A DNA stretch of 64,000 nt from an uncultured Cohaesibacter sp. (GTDB lineage: Bacteria; Pseudomonadota; Alphaproteobacteria; Rhizobiales; Cohaesibacteraceae). Both the position numbers and the translations under genes were made by a program. The DNA lies in contig NZ_OY761553.1 of the NCBI RefSeq assembly GCF_963664735.1, positions 248,001 to 312,000 of the forward strand, read 5' to 3'. How positions within the stretch are numbered: position 1 is the first letter of the stretch; each line of letters opens with the position of its first letter. Below are positions 1 through 8,401 of this stretch, in pieces. The notes under the pieces are model-generated. The model ran no database searches, was not told the origin of the DNA, and was given only the letters and a program-made list of their open reading frames with translations.

Positions 1-1
1 T

Positions 2-370
2 GGTGGTCGTGCAATGGGTCCCGTTGTTCGTTCTCATGCCATTGAACTGCCTAAGAAAATCCGTGCGCTTGCGCTCAAGCATGCTTTGTCTTCCAAAGTG
101 AAGAATGACAATCTGATCATTCTTGACGATGTTATGGCCGAAGCACCAAAGACCGCAGCCGTGAAAAAACAGATTTCCGGTCTGGGCATCGAAAGCGCTC
201 TGATCATTTCCGGTAAGGAATTGAACGAGAACTTTGCTAAAGCTGCCCGCAATATCGTCGGTATCGATGTGTTGCCGGTTCAGGGCATCAACGTTTTTGA
301 TGTTCTGCGTCGCGATACACTGGTTCTGACCAAGGCCGCAGTCGATGCTCTGGAGGAACGGTTCAAATGA
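2..370 (+). CDS. rplD: 50S ribosomal protein L4 (5' partial)
   Basis: This is the C-terminal 122 residues of ribosomal protein L4; the gene begins before the window and the reading frame is open from base 2. L4 is an early-assembly protein of the large subunit that lines the exit tunnel, and in some bacteria it also represses its own operon. The visible part holds the basic PKK and ALKHALS stretch typical of L4 and ends with the usual alpha/beta C-terminal fold. Its TGA stop overlaps the ATG of rplW (ATGA), so the two are translationally coupled. The methionine at base 14 is internal to the protein, not a start. Confidence 0.95.
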   Translation, partial: GGRAMGPVVRSHAIELPKKIRALALKHALSSKVKNDNLIILDDVMAEAPKTAAVKKQISGLGIESALIISGKELNENFAKAARNIVGIDVLPVQGINVFDVLRRDTLVLTKAAVDALEERFK

Positions 371-660
371 CCAACCTTCGTCATTACGATATCATCCGCA
401 GCCCGGTGATCACCGAGAAGGCAACCATTCATTCCGAACAGGACAAGGTTGTATTCAACGTATCTCAGGATGCGACTAAAACCGAAATCAAGGCCGCCGT
501 TGAGGCACTGTTTTCCGTTAAAGTCAAAAGCGTAAACACTCTGGTCCGCAAGGGCAAGGTTAAGCGTTTCAAAGGCATTATCGGCAAACAGGTCGACGTG
601 AAAAAAGCGATTGTTACCCTCGAAGAGGGCCAGTCCATTGACGTCACGACTGGTCTTTAA
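367..660 (+). CDS. rplW: 50S ribosomal protein L23
   Basis: L23 binds 23S rRNA domain III beside the exit of the peptide tunnel, where it docks trigger factor and SRP. The 97-residue length is normal for the family. The N-terminal motif [12 protein letters not shown] and the internal stretch VKSVNT followed by a basic loop are characteristic. Translation starts inside the rplD stop codon (ATGA overlap), and rplB follows after 25 bases, which is the conserved S10 operon order. Start choice is unambiguous because of the overlap. Confidence 0.97.
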   Translation: MTNLRHYDIIRSPVITEKATIHSEQDKVVFNVSQDATKTEIKAAVEALFSVKVKSVNTLVRKGKVKRFKGIIGKQVDVKKAIVTLEEGQSIDVTTGL

Positions 661-685
661 GCAACGCGGGGATAGGCTTTAAGTC

Positions 686-1522
686 ATGGCACTCAAGACC
701 TTTAAACCGACAAGCCCAGGCACGCGTCAGCTGGTGATCGTAGACCGCTCCGACCTCTGGAAAGGGAAACCGGTCAAAACGCTCACCGAAGGCTTGACCA
801 AGTCTGGCGGTCGTAACAACCATGGTCGCGTAACATCACGTCGTCGTGGTGGCGGTCATAAGCGCACCTATCGTATTATCGATTTCAAACGTCGTAAGTT
901 TGATGTTGTTGGTACGGTAGAGCGTCTGGAATATGATCCTAACCGTACAGCATATATTGCTTTGGTTACGTATGAAGACGGCGAGCAGGCCTACATCCTG
1001 GCTCCTCAGCGTTTGAACGCTGGCGACAAGGTTGTTTCTGCAAACAAAGCTGCCGACATCAAACCTGGCAACGCAATGCCTCTGGCAAATATGCCAGTTG
1101 GAACGATCATCTATAACGTTGAACTTAAGCCAGGTAAAGGCGGTCAGATTGCTCGCTCCGCTGGTACTTATGCTCAGCTGGTTGGTCGTGACAGTGGTTA
1201 TGCAATCATTCGTTTGAACTCTGGGGAGACCCGTTTGGTACACGGTACTTGCATGGCAAGTGTTGGTGCTGTTTCGAACTCCGAGCATTCAAACATCAAT
1301 CATGGCAAAGCTGGTCGTAGCCGTTGGCTCGGTAAACGTCCGGAAGTGCGCGGTGTCGTTATGAACCCGGTTGATCACCCACATGGTGGTGGTGAAGGCC
1401 GGACCTCTGGTGGTCGTCACCCTGTGTCTCCATGGGGCAAGCCTACCAAAGGCAAACGTACTCGCTCTAACAAGTCGACCGACAAGTTTATTGTTCGTAG
1501 TCGTCATCAGCGCAAGAAATAA
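686..1522 (+). CDS. rplB: 50S ribosomal protein L2
   Basis: L2 is one of the largest and most conserved large-subunit proteins and is needed for subunit joining and peptidyl-transferase centre assembly. The 278-residue length matches the family. The start [14 protein letters not shown] is canonical, and the near-C-terminal motif [16 protein letters not shown], which contains the conserved histidine near the catalytic centre, is intact. The C-terminus is highly basic, as expected for the rRNA-binding tail. It lies between rplW and rpsS with short spacers (25 and 10 bases) in the same transcription unit. Confidence 0.98.
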   Translation: MALKTFKPTSPGTRQLVIVDRSDLWKGKPVKTLTEGLTKSGGRNNHGRVTSRRRGGGHKRTYRIIDFKRRKFDVVGTVERLEYDPNRTAYIALVTYEDGEQAYILAPQRLNAGDKVVSANKAADIKPGNAMPLANMPVGTIIYNVELKPGKGGQIARSAGTYAQLVGRDSGYAIIRLNSGETRLVHGTCMASVGAVSNSEHSNINHGKAGRSRWLGKRPEVRGVVMNPVDHPHGGGEGRTSGGRHPVSPWGKPTKGKRTRSNKSTDKFIVRSRHQRKK

Positions 1523-1532
1523 GGGTTAACCG

Positions 1533-1811
1533 ATGGCACGTTCTGTTTGGAAAGGTCCGTTTGTAGACGGATACCTTCTGAAGAAGGCAGACAAGGTTCG
1601 CTCTTCTGGTCGTCACGAAGTGATCAAGACCTGGAGCCGTCGCTCCACGATCTTGCCTCACTTCGTTGGGCTCACCTTCGGTGTGTATAATGGTCAGAAG
1701 CATGTACCGGTTATCGTCTCTGAAGAGATGGTCGGTCATAAATTGGGCGAATTTTCTCCGACCCGTAACTATTACGGTCACGGGGCCGACAAGAAGGCTA
1801 GGAGGAAATAA
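1533..1811 (+). CDS. rpsS: 30S ribosomal protein S19
   Basis: S19 forms a complex with S13 in the head of the small subunit and contacts the A-site finger of 23S rRNA. The protein has 92 residues, the usual length. Typical features are the start [15 protein letters not shown], the motif WSRRSTILP and the C-terminal GEFSPTR stretch. The last codons carry a GGAGG sequence that serves as the ribosome binding site of rplV, and the TAA stop overlaps the rplV ATG by one base (TAATG), so rpsS and rplV are translationally coupled. Confidence 0.97.
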   Translation: MARSVWKGPFVDGYLLKKADKVRSSGRHEVIKTWSRRSTILPHFVGLTFGVYNGQKHVPVIVSEEMVGHKLGEFSPTRNYYGHGADKKARRK

Positions 1812-2191
1812 TGGGTAAGGCAAAACGCGCACGCGTCCTCAAGGACAATGAAGCAAAGGCAGTTAGCCGCATGCTTCGCACGTCTCCGCAGAAGCTGAAC
1901 CTTGTTGCTGCGATGATCCGGGGGAAAAAGGTAGACAAGGCTCTTGCCGATCTAACCTTCTCTTCCAAACGCATCGCAAAAGACGTTAAGAAATGTTTGG
2001 AATCTGCGATTGCCAATGCTGAAAACAACCACGAGTTGGATGTTGACAGTCTGGTCGTAGCTGAAGCGTATGTTGGTAAGGCACTTGTGATGAAACGTTG
2101 GCAGCCACGTGCTCGTGGTCGTGTTGGCAAAATCCTCAAGCCTTTCTCCAACCTGACGATTGTTGTTCGTGAAGTTGAGGAGACAGCCTGA
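1811..2191 (+). CDS. rplV: 50S ribosomal protein L22
   Basis: L22 contacts all six domains of 23S rRNA, and its extended hairpin reaches into the exit tunnel, where macrolides act. The protein has 126 residues. The N-terminal half shows the [12 protein letters not shown] motif and the C-terminal part the basic beta-hairpin with [11 protein letters not shown], which is the tunnel loop. Both ends overlap neighbours by one base (TAATG with rpsS and TGATG with rpsC), a tightly coupled arrangement. Nothing is unusual in length or motif content. Confidence 0.97.
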   Translation: MGKAKRARVLKDNEAKAVSRMLRTSPQKLNLVAAMIRGKKVDKALADLTFSSKRIAKDVKKCLESAIANAENNHELDVDSLVVAEAYVGKALVMKRWQPRARGRVGKILKPFSNLTIVVREVEETA

Positions 2192-2913
2192 TGGGACACA
2201 AGGTTAATCCAATTGGTCTTCGTCTTGGCATCAACCGGACTTGGGATTCTCGCTGGTATGCAAACAAGGGCGAATATGGTGGACTTCTTCATGAAGACTT
2301 CGCAATCCGCTCCATGCTGGAGAAAGAACTCAAGCAGGCTGCAGTATCCAAGATCGTTATCGAACGTCCGCACAAAAAGTGTCGTGTGACTATTCACTCT
2401 GCACGTCCGGGCATCGTGATCGGCAAAAAAGGCGCCGATATCGAAAAACTTCGTGCGAAAGTTGGCAAACTGACTAGCTCAGACGTACATATCAACATTG
2501 TTGAAGTACGTAAGCCTGAAACTGACGCAAACCTTGTTGCTCAGTCTATCGCTCAGCAGTTGGAACGCCGTGTTGCATTCCGCCGTGCGATGAAACGCGC
2601 AGTGCAGTCCGCTATGCGGATGGGTGCCGAAGGTATTCGTATCAACTGTGCAGGCCGTCTGGGTGGTGCAGAGATCGCACGTACCGAATGGTATCGTGAA
2701 GGTCGCGTTCCGCTTCATACTCTGCGCGCTGACATTGACTATGGTACTGCTGAAGCTCTGACTGCTTATGGTATCTCTGGTATCAAAGTATGGATCTACA
2801 AAGGCGAGATCATGGAACATGATCCAATGGCCTCTGAGCGCCGTGCTGCCGAGCAATCCGATCAGGGTAATAACAGCAACCAGCGCCGTCGTAGCAATAA
2901 ACCTGCTGCTTAA
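2191..2913 (+). CDS. rpsC: 30S ribosomal protein S3
   Basis: S3 sits at the mRNA entry channel of the small subunit and, with S4 and S5, contributes helicase activity. The 240-residue protein starts [14 protein letters not shown], the family signature. It then shows a KH-type RNA-binding domain with the motif [15 protein letters not shown] (about residues 74-88) and the C-terminal S3 domain with [16 protein letters not shown]. The last 20 or so residues are a low-complexity polar and basic tail (Q, N, R), which is typical and variable. It is followed by rplP after 34 bases. Confidence 0.97.
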   Translation: MGHKVNPIGLRLGINRTWDSRWYANKGEYGGLLHEDFAIRSMLEKELKQAAVSKIVIERPHKKCRVTIHSARPGIVIGKKGADIEKLRAKVGKLTSSDVHINIVEVRKPETDANLVAQSIAQQLERRVAFRRAMKRAVQSAMRMGAEGIRINCAGRLGGAEIARTEWYREGRVPLHTLRADIDYGTAEALTAYGISGIKVWIYKGEIMEHDPMASERRAAEQSDQGNNSNQRRRSNKPAA

Positions 2914-2947
2914 TGTCGGTTACAAACTGAGTTGAGAGAGAAACACA

Positions 2948-3361
2948 ATGCTGCAACCAAAGCGCACTAAATACCGCAAGCAGCACAAAGGCCGTATTCA
3001 TGGCAATGCCAAAGGTGGGTATGAACTCAACTTTGGTGCCTACGGCCTGAAGGCTCAGGAGCCTGCGCGCGTCACCGCTCGTCAGATCGAGGCTGCGCGT
3101 CGTGCTATGACCCGTCACATGAAGCGTGCCGGTCGTGTGTGGATCCGCGTGTTCCCAGATGTGCCAGTATCCAAGAAACCTACCGAAGTCCGCATGGGTA
3201 AAGGTAAGGGTTCTCCGGAATATTGGGCAGCTCGCGTAGCACCGGGTCGTATTATGTTTGAAATTGATGGTGTACCGGTCGATATCGCTCGGGAAGCCAT
3301 GCGGCTTGCTGCTGCGAAGTTGCCTATCAAGACACGCTTCGTACAGCGCATCGCCGACTAA
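2948..3361 (+). CDS. rplP: 50S ribosomal protein L16
   Basis: L16 binds helix 38 region of 23S rRNA and is needed for the A-site side of the peptidyl-transferase centre. It has 137 residues. The sequence has the family start [16 protein letters not shown], the [12 protein letters not shown] motif and the GKGSPEYW motif, where arginine and methionine residues near the active site are often hydroxylated. It is preceded by a GAGAGAGAAA ribosome binding site. The gene order rpsC-rplP-rpmC-rpsQ is the standard S10 operon order. Confidence 0.97.
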   Translation: MLQPKRTKYRKQHKGRIHGNAKGGYELNFGAYGLKAQEPARVTARQIEAARRAMTRHMKRAGRVWIRVFPDVPVSKKPTEVRMGKGKGSPEYWAARVAPGRIMFEIDGVPVDIAREAMRLAAAKLPIKTRFVQRIAD

Positions 3362-3381
3362 CGGTGTGAAGGGAAACCCCG

Positions 3382-3582
3382 ATGAAAGCATCAGATGTCC
3401 GCGCGATGACAGCGGATCAAATTGCTGATGAGTTGGAAAAACTGAAGAAAGAGCAGTTCAACCTGCGCTTTCAGAAGGCCACTGGTCAGTTGGAAAATAC
3501 CGTGCGTGTTCGTGAAGTTCGTCGCGATATTGCACGCCTGATGACCGTCGCGCAACAGCTGCGCGCGCAGTCAGCAGAATAG
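3382..3582 (+). CDS. rpmC: 50S ribosomal protein L29
   Basis: L29 is a small two-helix protein at the exit of the peptide tunnel, next to L23. The 66-residue length is standard. The sequence has the expected pattern of a first helix ([26 protein letters not shown], read as two amphipathic turns), the [12 protein letters not shown] linker and the second helix with VRRDIARL. It starts 20 bases after rplP behind a GAAGGGAAA site and ends 10 bases before rpsQ. It belongs to the same transcript as its neighbours. Confidence 0.96.
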   Translation: MKASDVRAMTADQIADELEKLKKEQFNLRFQKATGQLENTVRVREVRRDIARLMTVAQQLRAQSAE

Positions 3583-3592
3583 GAGAGACGGG

Positions 3593-3838
3593 ATGCCAAA
3601 GAGAATTTTGCAGGGCCTCGTCGTCAGCGACAAGCAGGACAAGACTGTCGTTGTGAAGGTTGAACGCCGTTTCACGCATCCGCTTCTTAAGAAGACGGTG
3701 CGTCGTTCCAAGCGTTATCAGGCTCATGACGAAGCTAATTCCTATAAAGTAGGTGATGAAATCTATATCGAAGAGTCAGCACCTATTTCGAAATCGAAAC
3801 GTTGGGTTGTAGTCGGTAAAGAACTTCCGACCGCTTAA
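3593..3838 (+). CDS. rpsQ: 30S ribosomal protein S17
   Basis: S17 is an OB-fold primary binding protein of 16S rRNA near the body of the small subunit. The protein has 81 residues. The start [24 protein letters not shown] and the later motif KRYQAHDE (short loop of the OB fold) identify it. The ISKSKRW element near the C-terminus is also typical. A GGAGAGACGGG ribosome binding site lies just upstream. A 70-base spacer with a small hairpin follows before rplN, marking the boundary between the S10 and spc blocks. Confidence 0.97.
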   Translation: MPKRILQGLVVSDKQDKTVVVKVERRFTHPLLKKTVRRSKRYQAHDEANSYKVGDEIYIEESAPISKSKRWVVVGKELPTA

Positions 3839-3862
3839 TCCAGCTTGGCAATTGGACGTATA

Positions 3863-3885
3863 CCCTACGCAGTGATGCGTTAGGG
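3863..3885 (+). other. Hairpin between rpsQ and rplN
   Basis: An inverted repeat with arms at 3863-3871 and 3876-3885 (one bulged T) and a GTGA loop occupies the S10-spc boundary. There is no T-run after it, so it does not look like an intrinsic terminator. It could be an RNA processing or protein-binding site; the function is inferred only from its position. Confidence 0.5.
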
Positions 3886-3908
3886 GCTAATAATAAAGGC
3901 GGCCAGTC

Positions 3909-4277
3909 ATGATTCAGATGCAAACAAACCTTGACGTCGCGGATAACTCCGGCGCTCGTCGTGTCATGTGCATCAAAGTGCTCGGCGGCTCCAAACGGAA
4001 ATACGCAGGCATCGGCGATATTATCGTCGTATCTGTCAAGGAAGCTATTCCGCGTGGACGCGTCAAGAAGGGCGATGTGATGAAAGCAGTTGTGGTTCGT
4101 ACCGCAAAAGCTATTCGTCGTCCGGACGGCAGCGTTATCCGTTTTGACCGTAGTGCAGCTGTTCTGGTGAACAACAACAAGGAACCAATCGGCACCCGTA
4201 TCTTCGGCCCGGTTCCTCGTGAGCTGCGTGCTCATAACCATATGAAAATCATTTCCCTTGCTCCGGAGGTGCTGTAA
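3909..4277 (+). CDS. rplN: 50S ribosomal protein L14
   Basis: L14 is a beta-barrel protein at the subunit interface that forms a bridge with 16S rRNA. The 122-residue length is exactly the family length. The start [19 protein letters not shown] and the conserved [12 protein letters not shown] and [12 protein letters not shown] segments identify it with confidence. It opens the spc part of the super-operon after a 70-base spacer with its own ribosome binding site (AAAGGCGG). Its TAA stop overlaps the rplX ATG by one base (TAATG). Confidence 0.98.
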   Translation: MIQMQTNLDVADNSGARRVMCIKVLGGSKRKYAGIGDIIVVSVKEAIPRGRVKKGDVMKAVVVRTAKAIRRPDGSVIRFDRSAAVLVNNNKEPIGTRIFGPVPRELRAHNHMKIISLAPEVL

Positions 4278-4591
4278 TGGCTGCGAAACTCAAAAAGGGT
4301 GATCGCGTCATTGTTCTTGCCGGTAAAGACAAGGGCAAGAGCGGTGAAATTGTGCAAGTGATGCCAGCTGAAGAGCGGGCTATTGTGCGCGGTGTCAACC
4401 TGGTCAAACGCCATCAGCGTCAGAACCAGATGCAGGAAGCGGGCATTATTACCAAAGAAGCTCCGATCCACCTGTCTAATCTGGCACTTGCTGATCCTAA
4501 AGACAACAAACCGACCCGTGTTGGTTTCACTGTCAAGGAAGGCAACAAAGTGCGTGTGGCCAAGCGTTCGGGAGATGTGATCGATGGCTGA
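4277..4591 (+). CDS. rplX: 50S ribosomal protein L24
   Basis: L24 is one of the two assembly-initiator proteins of the large subunit. It has 104 residues. The KOW motif is at the N-terminus ([21 protein letters not shown]) and the VKRHQR and PIHLSN elements follow, all typical. It overlaps the stop of rplN by one base at its start, and its 3' end overlaps rplE by eight bases, so translation of L14, L24 and L5 is coupled. The overlap is consistent with related alphaproteobacteria. Confidence 0.97.
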   Translation: MAAKLKKGDRVIVLAGKDKGKSGEIVQVMPAEERAIVRGVNLVKRHQRQNQMQEAGIITKEAPIHLSNLALADPKDNKPTRVGFTVKEGNKVRVAKRSGDVIDG

Positions 4592-5141
4592 GGCTGCTTA
4601 CACTCCGCGTCTTAAGACGCTTTATGAAGATGTCATCCGCGCCAAAATGCAGGAACAGTTCAGCTACAGCAATCCACACCGGATGCCTAAGCTTGAAAAA
4701 GTTGTTCTGAATATGGGCGTTGGTGAAGCGGTTAATGACTCCAAGAAAGTTAAGTCTGCCTTGGAAGATTTGAAGGCTATTGCCGGTCAGCAGCCGGTAG
4801 TGACCAAGGCGCGTAAATCCATTGCGACCTTCAAGGTTCGTGAAGGCATGCCAATTGGTGTGAAAGTTACTTTGCGCGGCGACCGTATGTATGAATTTCT
4901 CGATCGATTGATCACTATCGCGCTCCCACGTGTTCGCGACTTCCGTGGTCTTAACGGTAAGAGCTTTGATGGCAACGGCAACTATGCTATGGGCCTTAAA
5001 GAACATATCGTTTTCCCTGAGATCGATTATGACAAAGTTGACCAGATTTGGGGCATGGACATCATCGTCTGCACGTCTACGAGCAGTGATGACGAAGCAC
5101 GCGCCCTTCTGAAAGAATTCAACTTCCCGTTCAACCGTTAA
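4584..5141 (+). CDS. rplE: 50S ribosomal protein L5
   Basis: L5 binds 5S rRNA and contacts the P-site tRNA. It has 185 residues, the usual length for alphaproteobacteria. Recognisable elements are the [19 protein letters not shown] stretch near the N-terminus, the [12 protein letters not shown] motif in the middle and the C-terminal [20 protein letters not shown] stretch. It starts inside the last codons of rplX (eight-base overlap). rpsN follows after a 29-base spacer with an AGGAAA ribosome binding site. Confidence 0.97.
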   Translation: MAEAAYTPRLKTLYEDVIRAKMQEQFSYSNPHRMPKLEKVVLNMGVGEAVNDSKKVKSALEDLKAIAGQQPVVTKARKSIATFKVREGMPIGVKVTLRGDRMYEFLDRLITIALPRVRDFRGLNGKSFDGNGNYAMGLKEHIVFPEIDYDKVDQIWGMDIIVCTSTSSDDEARALLKEFNFPFNR

Positions 5142-5170
5142 GGTCTCGCGGAAAGTACGAGGAAAATGTA

Positions 5171-5476
5171 ATGGCTAAAAAGAGCGCTGTCGAAAAGAAC
5201 AAAGCTCGCGCACGCTTGGCAGACAAATATTCTGCAAAACGTGCAAAGCTGAAAGCCCTGGCAAAGGATGAGTCTCTGTCTCTTGAAGAACGCTTCAAGG
5301 CACGTTTGAAACTTGCCGAGCTTCCACGCAACTCCGCATCCATCCGCATCCGCAATCGTTGCGAAGTGACAGGTCGCCCACGCGGCTACTATCGCAAATT
5401 GAAGATGTCCCGTATTTCACTTCGCGAACTGGGCAACGAGGGACAGATCCCCGGCCTGGTGAAGTCGAGCTGGTAA
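5171..5476 (+). CDS. rpsN: 30S ribosomal protein S14 (zinc-independent form)
   Basis: S14 is a head protein of the small subunit. At 101 residues this is the long C-minus form: the two CxxC zinc pairs of the short form are absent and only a single cysteine is present in [16 protein letters not shown], where the long form has lost the zinc knuckle. The C-terminal motif [11 protein letters not shown] is the family signature. Having only the zinc-independent version in the main operon is usual for this class of bacteria. It lies between rplE and rpsH, as in the conserved spc order. Confidence 0.97.
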   Translation: MAKKSAVEKNKARARLADKYSAKRAKLKALAKDESLSLEERFKARLKLAELPRNSASIRIRNRCEVTGRPRGYYRKLKMSRISLRELGNEGQIPGLVKSSW

Positions 5477-5489
5477 GGAGCGCGGTTCC

Positions 5490-5888
5490 ATGGCAATGAC
5501 TGATCCCCTTGGGGATATGTTGACCCGCATCCGCAATGCGCAGATGCGTAAAAAAACAAAAGTTTCCACTCCTGCATCAAAATTACGTCAGCGTGTGCTT
5601 GACGTTTTGGCTGCAGAAGGGTACATCCGCGGCTACACCACCGTCGAATTCGAAGGCGGCAAGTCCGAACTCGAGGTCGAGTTGAAATACTTCGATGGAG
5701 AGCCGGTGATCCGTGAAATCCAACGCGTGTCCAAGCCTGGTCGTCGCGTGTATGCATCGGTTAAGAATATTCCGATCATTCACAACGGTCTGGGCGTGTC
5801 GATCGTGTCTACTCCGAAAGGGGTTATGGCTGATCATGACGCTCGCGAGAACAACGTGGGTGGTGAGGTTCTTTGCCGCGTCTTCTGA
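5490..5888 (+). CDS. rpsH: 30S ribosomal protein S8
   Basis: S8 is a primary 16S rRNA binding protein and, in enterobacteria, the translational repressor of the spc operon. It has 132 residues. The start [18 protein letters not shown] and the C-terminal [23 protein letters not shown] region are diagnostic. Downstream is a 139-base spacer, the longest gap inside the spc block, which holds a long imperfect hairpin. That makes a post-transcriptional control point right after rpsH conceivable. Confidence 0.97.
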   Translation: MAMTDPLGDMLTRIRNAQMRKKTKVSTPASKLRQRVLDVLAAEGYIRGYTTVEFEGGKSELEVELKYFDGEPVIREIQRVSKPGRRVYASVKNIPIIHNGLGVSIVSTPKGVMADHDARENNVGGEVLCRVF

Positions 5889-5958
5889 TGCGGTAAGACC
5901 CTTGTTATCCAGGATCTAGTTTTGGTCTTGATCAGAATTAGGTCAACGGTTTTAAAGC

Positions 5959-6004
5959 GATCAACTTTATTGCTCAGGTCTTAGCGGTCCTGAGCAAGTT
6001 GATC
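5959..6004 (+). other. Long hairpin between rpsH and rplF
   Basis: Two nested perfect inverted repeats make one long stem: outer arms GATCAAC (5959-5965) and GTTGATC (5998-6004), inner arms TTGCTCAGG (5970-5978) and CCTGAGCAA (5989-5997), with a four-base bulge on the left side and a ten-base loop. Sixteen pairs in total, no T-run after it. The position, just upstream of the rplF ribosome binding site, suggests an attenuator, an RNase site or a ribosomal-protein binding site; which one is inference. Confidence 0.75.
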
Positions 6005-6027
6005 TCAGATCCGGACAGGTTAGTCTT

Positions 6028-6561
6028 ATGTCACGTATTGGCAAAAAGCCTGTTGCAGTCCCTGCCGGGGTTACTGCGACAATTGATGGTAAGACCGTCA
6101 AAGCGAAAGGTCCAAAAGGGGAACTCTCTTTTGTCCTGAACGATGACGTCGATGCCAAAATGACGGATGATGGTATTCTGGTAGAACCACGCAACAAATC
6201 TAAAACTGCGCGGTCCTTGTGGGGCATGTCCCGCACCCAGATTCTCAACATCTTGAATGGTGTTTCTGCAGGTTTCGAAAAGAAACTTGAAATCAACGGT
6301 GTTGGTTACCGTGCGCAGATGAAGGGCAAAGACCTTCAGCTGGCTCTCGGTTTCTCTCACGATGTTGTCTATGAAGTTCCTGAAGGGGTTTCGGTCGCTT
6401 GTCCAAAGCCAACCGAAATCACTGTGAGCGGCATCGACAAACAGGCCGTTGGCCAGGTTGCTGCAGAGATCCGCAAGTATCGTAGTCCAGAGCCTTACAA
6501 AGGCAAGGGCGTCAAATATAGTGATGAATTTATCTTCCGCAAGGAAGGTAAGAAGAAGTAA
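6028..6561 (+). CDS. rplF: 50S ribosomal protein L6
   Basis: L6 lies near the base of the L7/L12 stalk by the sarcin-ricin loop. The protein has 177 residues with the duplicated L6 domain. The start [21 protein letters not shown] and the C-terminal [11 protein letters not shown] motif are characteristic. It is preceded by the 139-base rpsH-rplF spacer with a long hairpin and is followed by rplR after 12 bases. Start choice rests on the family N-terminus; an upstream GGACAGG can act as ribosome binding site. Confidence 0.97.
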   Translation: MSRIGKKPVAVPAGVTATIDGKTVKAKGPKGELSFVLNDDVDAKMTDDGILVEPRNKSKTARSLWGMSRTQILNILNGVSAGFEKKLEINGVGYRAQMKGKDLQLALGFSHDVVYEVPEGVSVACPKPTEITVSGIDKQAVGQVAAEIRKYRSPEPYKGKGVKYSDEFIFRKEGKKK

Positions 6562-6573
6562 CGGAAAACTATT

Positions 6574-6936
6574 ATGGCGAAGGCACTATCTCAGTTTGAG
6601 CGTCGTCGTGCTCGTGTACGGCGCGCCCTGAAAAAGACTGCCAACGGCCGTCCGCGTTTGAGTGTTAACCGGTCTTCAAAGCATATTTACGCACAAATTA
6701 TCGATGATGAGAATGGTGTTACGGTTGTAGCAGCTTCCTCCATCGAAAAAGACTTGCGTGAAAAGCTGAAAACCGGCGCGGACAAAGCCGCCGCTTCTGA
6801 AGTTGGCAAGCTGATCGCAGAGCGAGCAGTAGCAGCTGGCGTGAAGGACGTGGTCTTTGACCGTGGTGGATATATCTATCACGGGCGCATTAAATCGCTC
6901 GCAGACGCTGCGCGCGAAGGCGGATTGAATTTCTAA
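6574..6936 (+). CDS. rplR: 50S ribosomal protein L18
   Basis: L18 binds 5S rRNA together with L5. The length of 120 residues is normal. Features are the basic N-terminus ([15 protein letters not shown]), the [20 protein letters not shown] beta stretch and the C-terminal [24 protein letters not shown] motif. It starts 12 bases after rplF, whose last codons supply the GGAAGGTAAG ribosome-binding region, and it is followed by rpsE after a 40-base gap to the chosen rpsE start. Confidence 0.97.
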   Translation: MAKALSQFERRRARVRRALKKTANGRPRLSVNRSSKHIYAQIIDDENGVTVVAASSIEKDLREKLKTGADKAAASEVGKLIAERAVAAGVKDVVFDRGGYIYHGRIKSLADAAREGGLNF

Positions 6937-6976
6937 CGCGTCGGGCAACCGATTGCTTGACGAGAGAAGAAAGCTC

Positions 6977-7534
6977 ATGAACAAGAAACCAGATCGTAAT
7001 GATCGTGAAGAGCGCGAAAGCGAATTCGTCGATCGACTCGTCCACATCAACCGCGTTGCTAAAGTGGTTAAAGGCGGTCGTCGCTTCGGTTTTGCTGCGC
7101 TCGTCGTTATCGGTGATCAGAAGGGCCGTGTAGGCTTTGGTCACGGTAAGGCACGCGAAGTGCCTGAAGCTATTCGCAAGGCATCCGATGCTGCCAAACG
7201 GAATATGATCCGTGTGCCGCTTCGTGAGGGTCGTACGTTGCACCATGATGTTGCCGGGCGCCATGGCGCTGGCAAGGTTACGCTTCGTGCAGCTCCTGCT
7301 GGTACAGGTATCATTGCGGGTGGTCCAATGCGCGCTGTGTTTGAAACACTGGGTGTTCAGGACGTTGTTGCCAAGTCTGTTGGTACTTCTAACCCGTACA
7401 ACATGGTTCGTGCTACCTTTGATGCGCTGAAAGCAGAAGACAGCCCTCGTGGCGTTGCTGCTCGTCGCGGCTTGAAGGTTTCCACGCTCCAGGCTCGTCG
7501 TCGTGTCTCTGATGGAGGCCGCTCTGACGCCTAG
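6977..7534 (+). CDS. rpsE: 30S ribosomal protein S5
   Basis: S5 forms part of the mRNA entry tunnel and influences decoding fidelity. I start it at the ATG at 6977 (185 residues) because it has a GAGAGAAGAAAG ribosome binding site just upstream and matches the N-terminus of related proteins; an in-frame TTG at 6953 would add eight residues with no site of its own. The S5 double-stranded-RNA-binding fold is seen in [18 protein letters not shown] and [13 protein letters not shown]. The [13 protein letters not shown] motif of the C-terminal domain is intact. The C-terminal tail ends in an arginine-rich stretch. Confidence 0.96.
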   Translation: MNKKPDRNDREERESEFVDRLVHINRVAKVVKGGRRFGFAALVVIGDQKGRVGFGHGKAREVPEAIRKASDAAKRNMIRVPLREGRTLHHDVAGRHGAGKVTLRAAPAGTGIIAGGPMRAVFETLGVQDVVAKSVGTSNPYNMVRATFDALKAEDSPRGVAARRGLKVSTLQARRRVSDGGRSDA

Positions 7535-7578
7535 TCGGCAGAGTGACCTAACATCTCTAGATAGAAGAGGAGCCGGAC

Positions 7579-7776
7579 ATGGCAACTAAGGAACAGGGTA
7601 CCGTTACTGTTGAACAGATCGGCAGCCCTTTGCGTCGGCCAAAAGAACAGCGTGCTACGCTGGTCGGTCTTGGCCTTAACAAATTGCATCGTCGTCGTAC
7701 TTTGGAGGACACTCCAGAGGTTCGCGGCATGATCGCTAAAGTCTCTCACCTTGTCCGCGTTGTGGACCAGGACTAA
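7579..7776 (+). CDS. rpmD: 50S ribosomal protein L30
   Basis: L30 is a small large-subunit protein of 65 residues here. The family pattern [17 protein letters not shown] followed by [18 protein letters not shown] is clear. It sits between rpsE and rplO in the usual spc order, behind an AGAGGAGCC ribosome binding site. L30 is present in alphaproteobacteria but missing from some other lineages. The gene is followed by rplO after 16 bases. Confidence 0.96.
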   Translation: MATKEQGTVTVEQIGSPLRRPKEQRATLVGLGLNKLHRRRTLEDTPEVRGMIAKVSHLVRVVDQD

Positions 7777-7792
7777 GAGGCGGGAGAGTATT

Positions 7793-8260
7793 ATGAAACT
7801 CAACGAAGTTCGCGATAACGACGGCGCTACACAATATCGTAAGCGCGTTGGTCGCGGCATCGGGTCGGGTCTGGGTAAAACCGGCGGACGCGGTGTCAAA
7901 GGTCAGAAGTCTCGCTCTGGTGTTGCTATCAAGGGCTTTGAAGGCGGGCAGATGCCATTGCATCGTCGTCTTCCAAAGCGCGGTTTCAACAACATCTTTG
8001 CGAAGAACTTCAATATTGTTTCACTTGGTCGTGTGCAGCAGGCAATTGATGCTGGTAAACTGGATGCAAAGGCTCCGGTTACCGTTGTTGCTCTTAAAGA
8101 AGCTGGTGTTGTCCGTCGTTTGCTCGATGGTGTACGTCTGCTTAGCGACGGAGAGCTGACTGCAAAGGTTTCCTTCGAAATCGAAGGTGCTTCCAGAGCG
8201 GCTATCGAAGCAGTAGAAAAAGCCGGTGGATCTGTTAAGATCATCGGTGCAGAAGAATAA
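7793..8260 (+). CDS. rplO: 50S ribosomal protein L15
   Basis: L15 is a late-assembly protein of the large subunit. The start is placed at the ATG at 7793 (155 residues), which gives the family N-terminus [14 protein letters not shown] and has a GGCGGGAGAG ribosome binding site. A longer frame from 7751 would overlap rpmD and adds unrelated residues. The glycine- and basic-rich segment [22 protein letters not shown] and the C-terminal SVKIIGAEE match L15. A hairpin with a T-rich tail starts immediately after the stop codon. Confidence 0.96.
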   Translation: MKLNEVRDNDGATQYRKRVGRGIGSGLGKTGGRGVKGQKSRSGVAIKGFEGGQMPLHRRLPKRGFNNIFAKNFNIVSLGRVQQAIDAGKLDAKAPVTVVALKEAGVVRRLLDGVRLLSDGELTAKVSFEIEGASRAAIEAVEKAGGSVKIIGAEE

Positions 8261-8288
8261 GAAGGGGGCTCATTTGAGCCTTCTTTTG
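8261..8288 (+). terminator. Terminator-like hairpin between rplO and secY
   Basis: Directly after the rplO stop there is a stem of GGGGGCTC paired with GAGCCTTC (with G-U pairs) around an ATTT loop, followed by TTCTTTTGCTTT. It has the form of an intrinsic terminator, although secY-adk-rpsM lie downstream and are normally cotranscribed. It may cause partial termination or attenuation before secY. Confidence 0.6.
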
Positions 8289-8401
8289 CTTTAAGGGTAG
8301 TGAGGGGAAGTGATTCCCGTCACGCCCTATTAATGTGTTTTGGCGCCCTTATATATACTGCTAACTAGTTTCTTAAGAGAGCGCTACAAGCGGAGTAGAG
8401 A

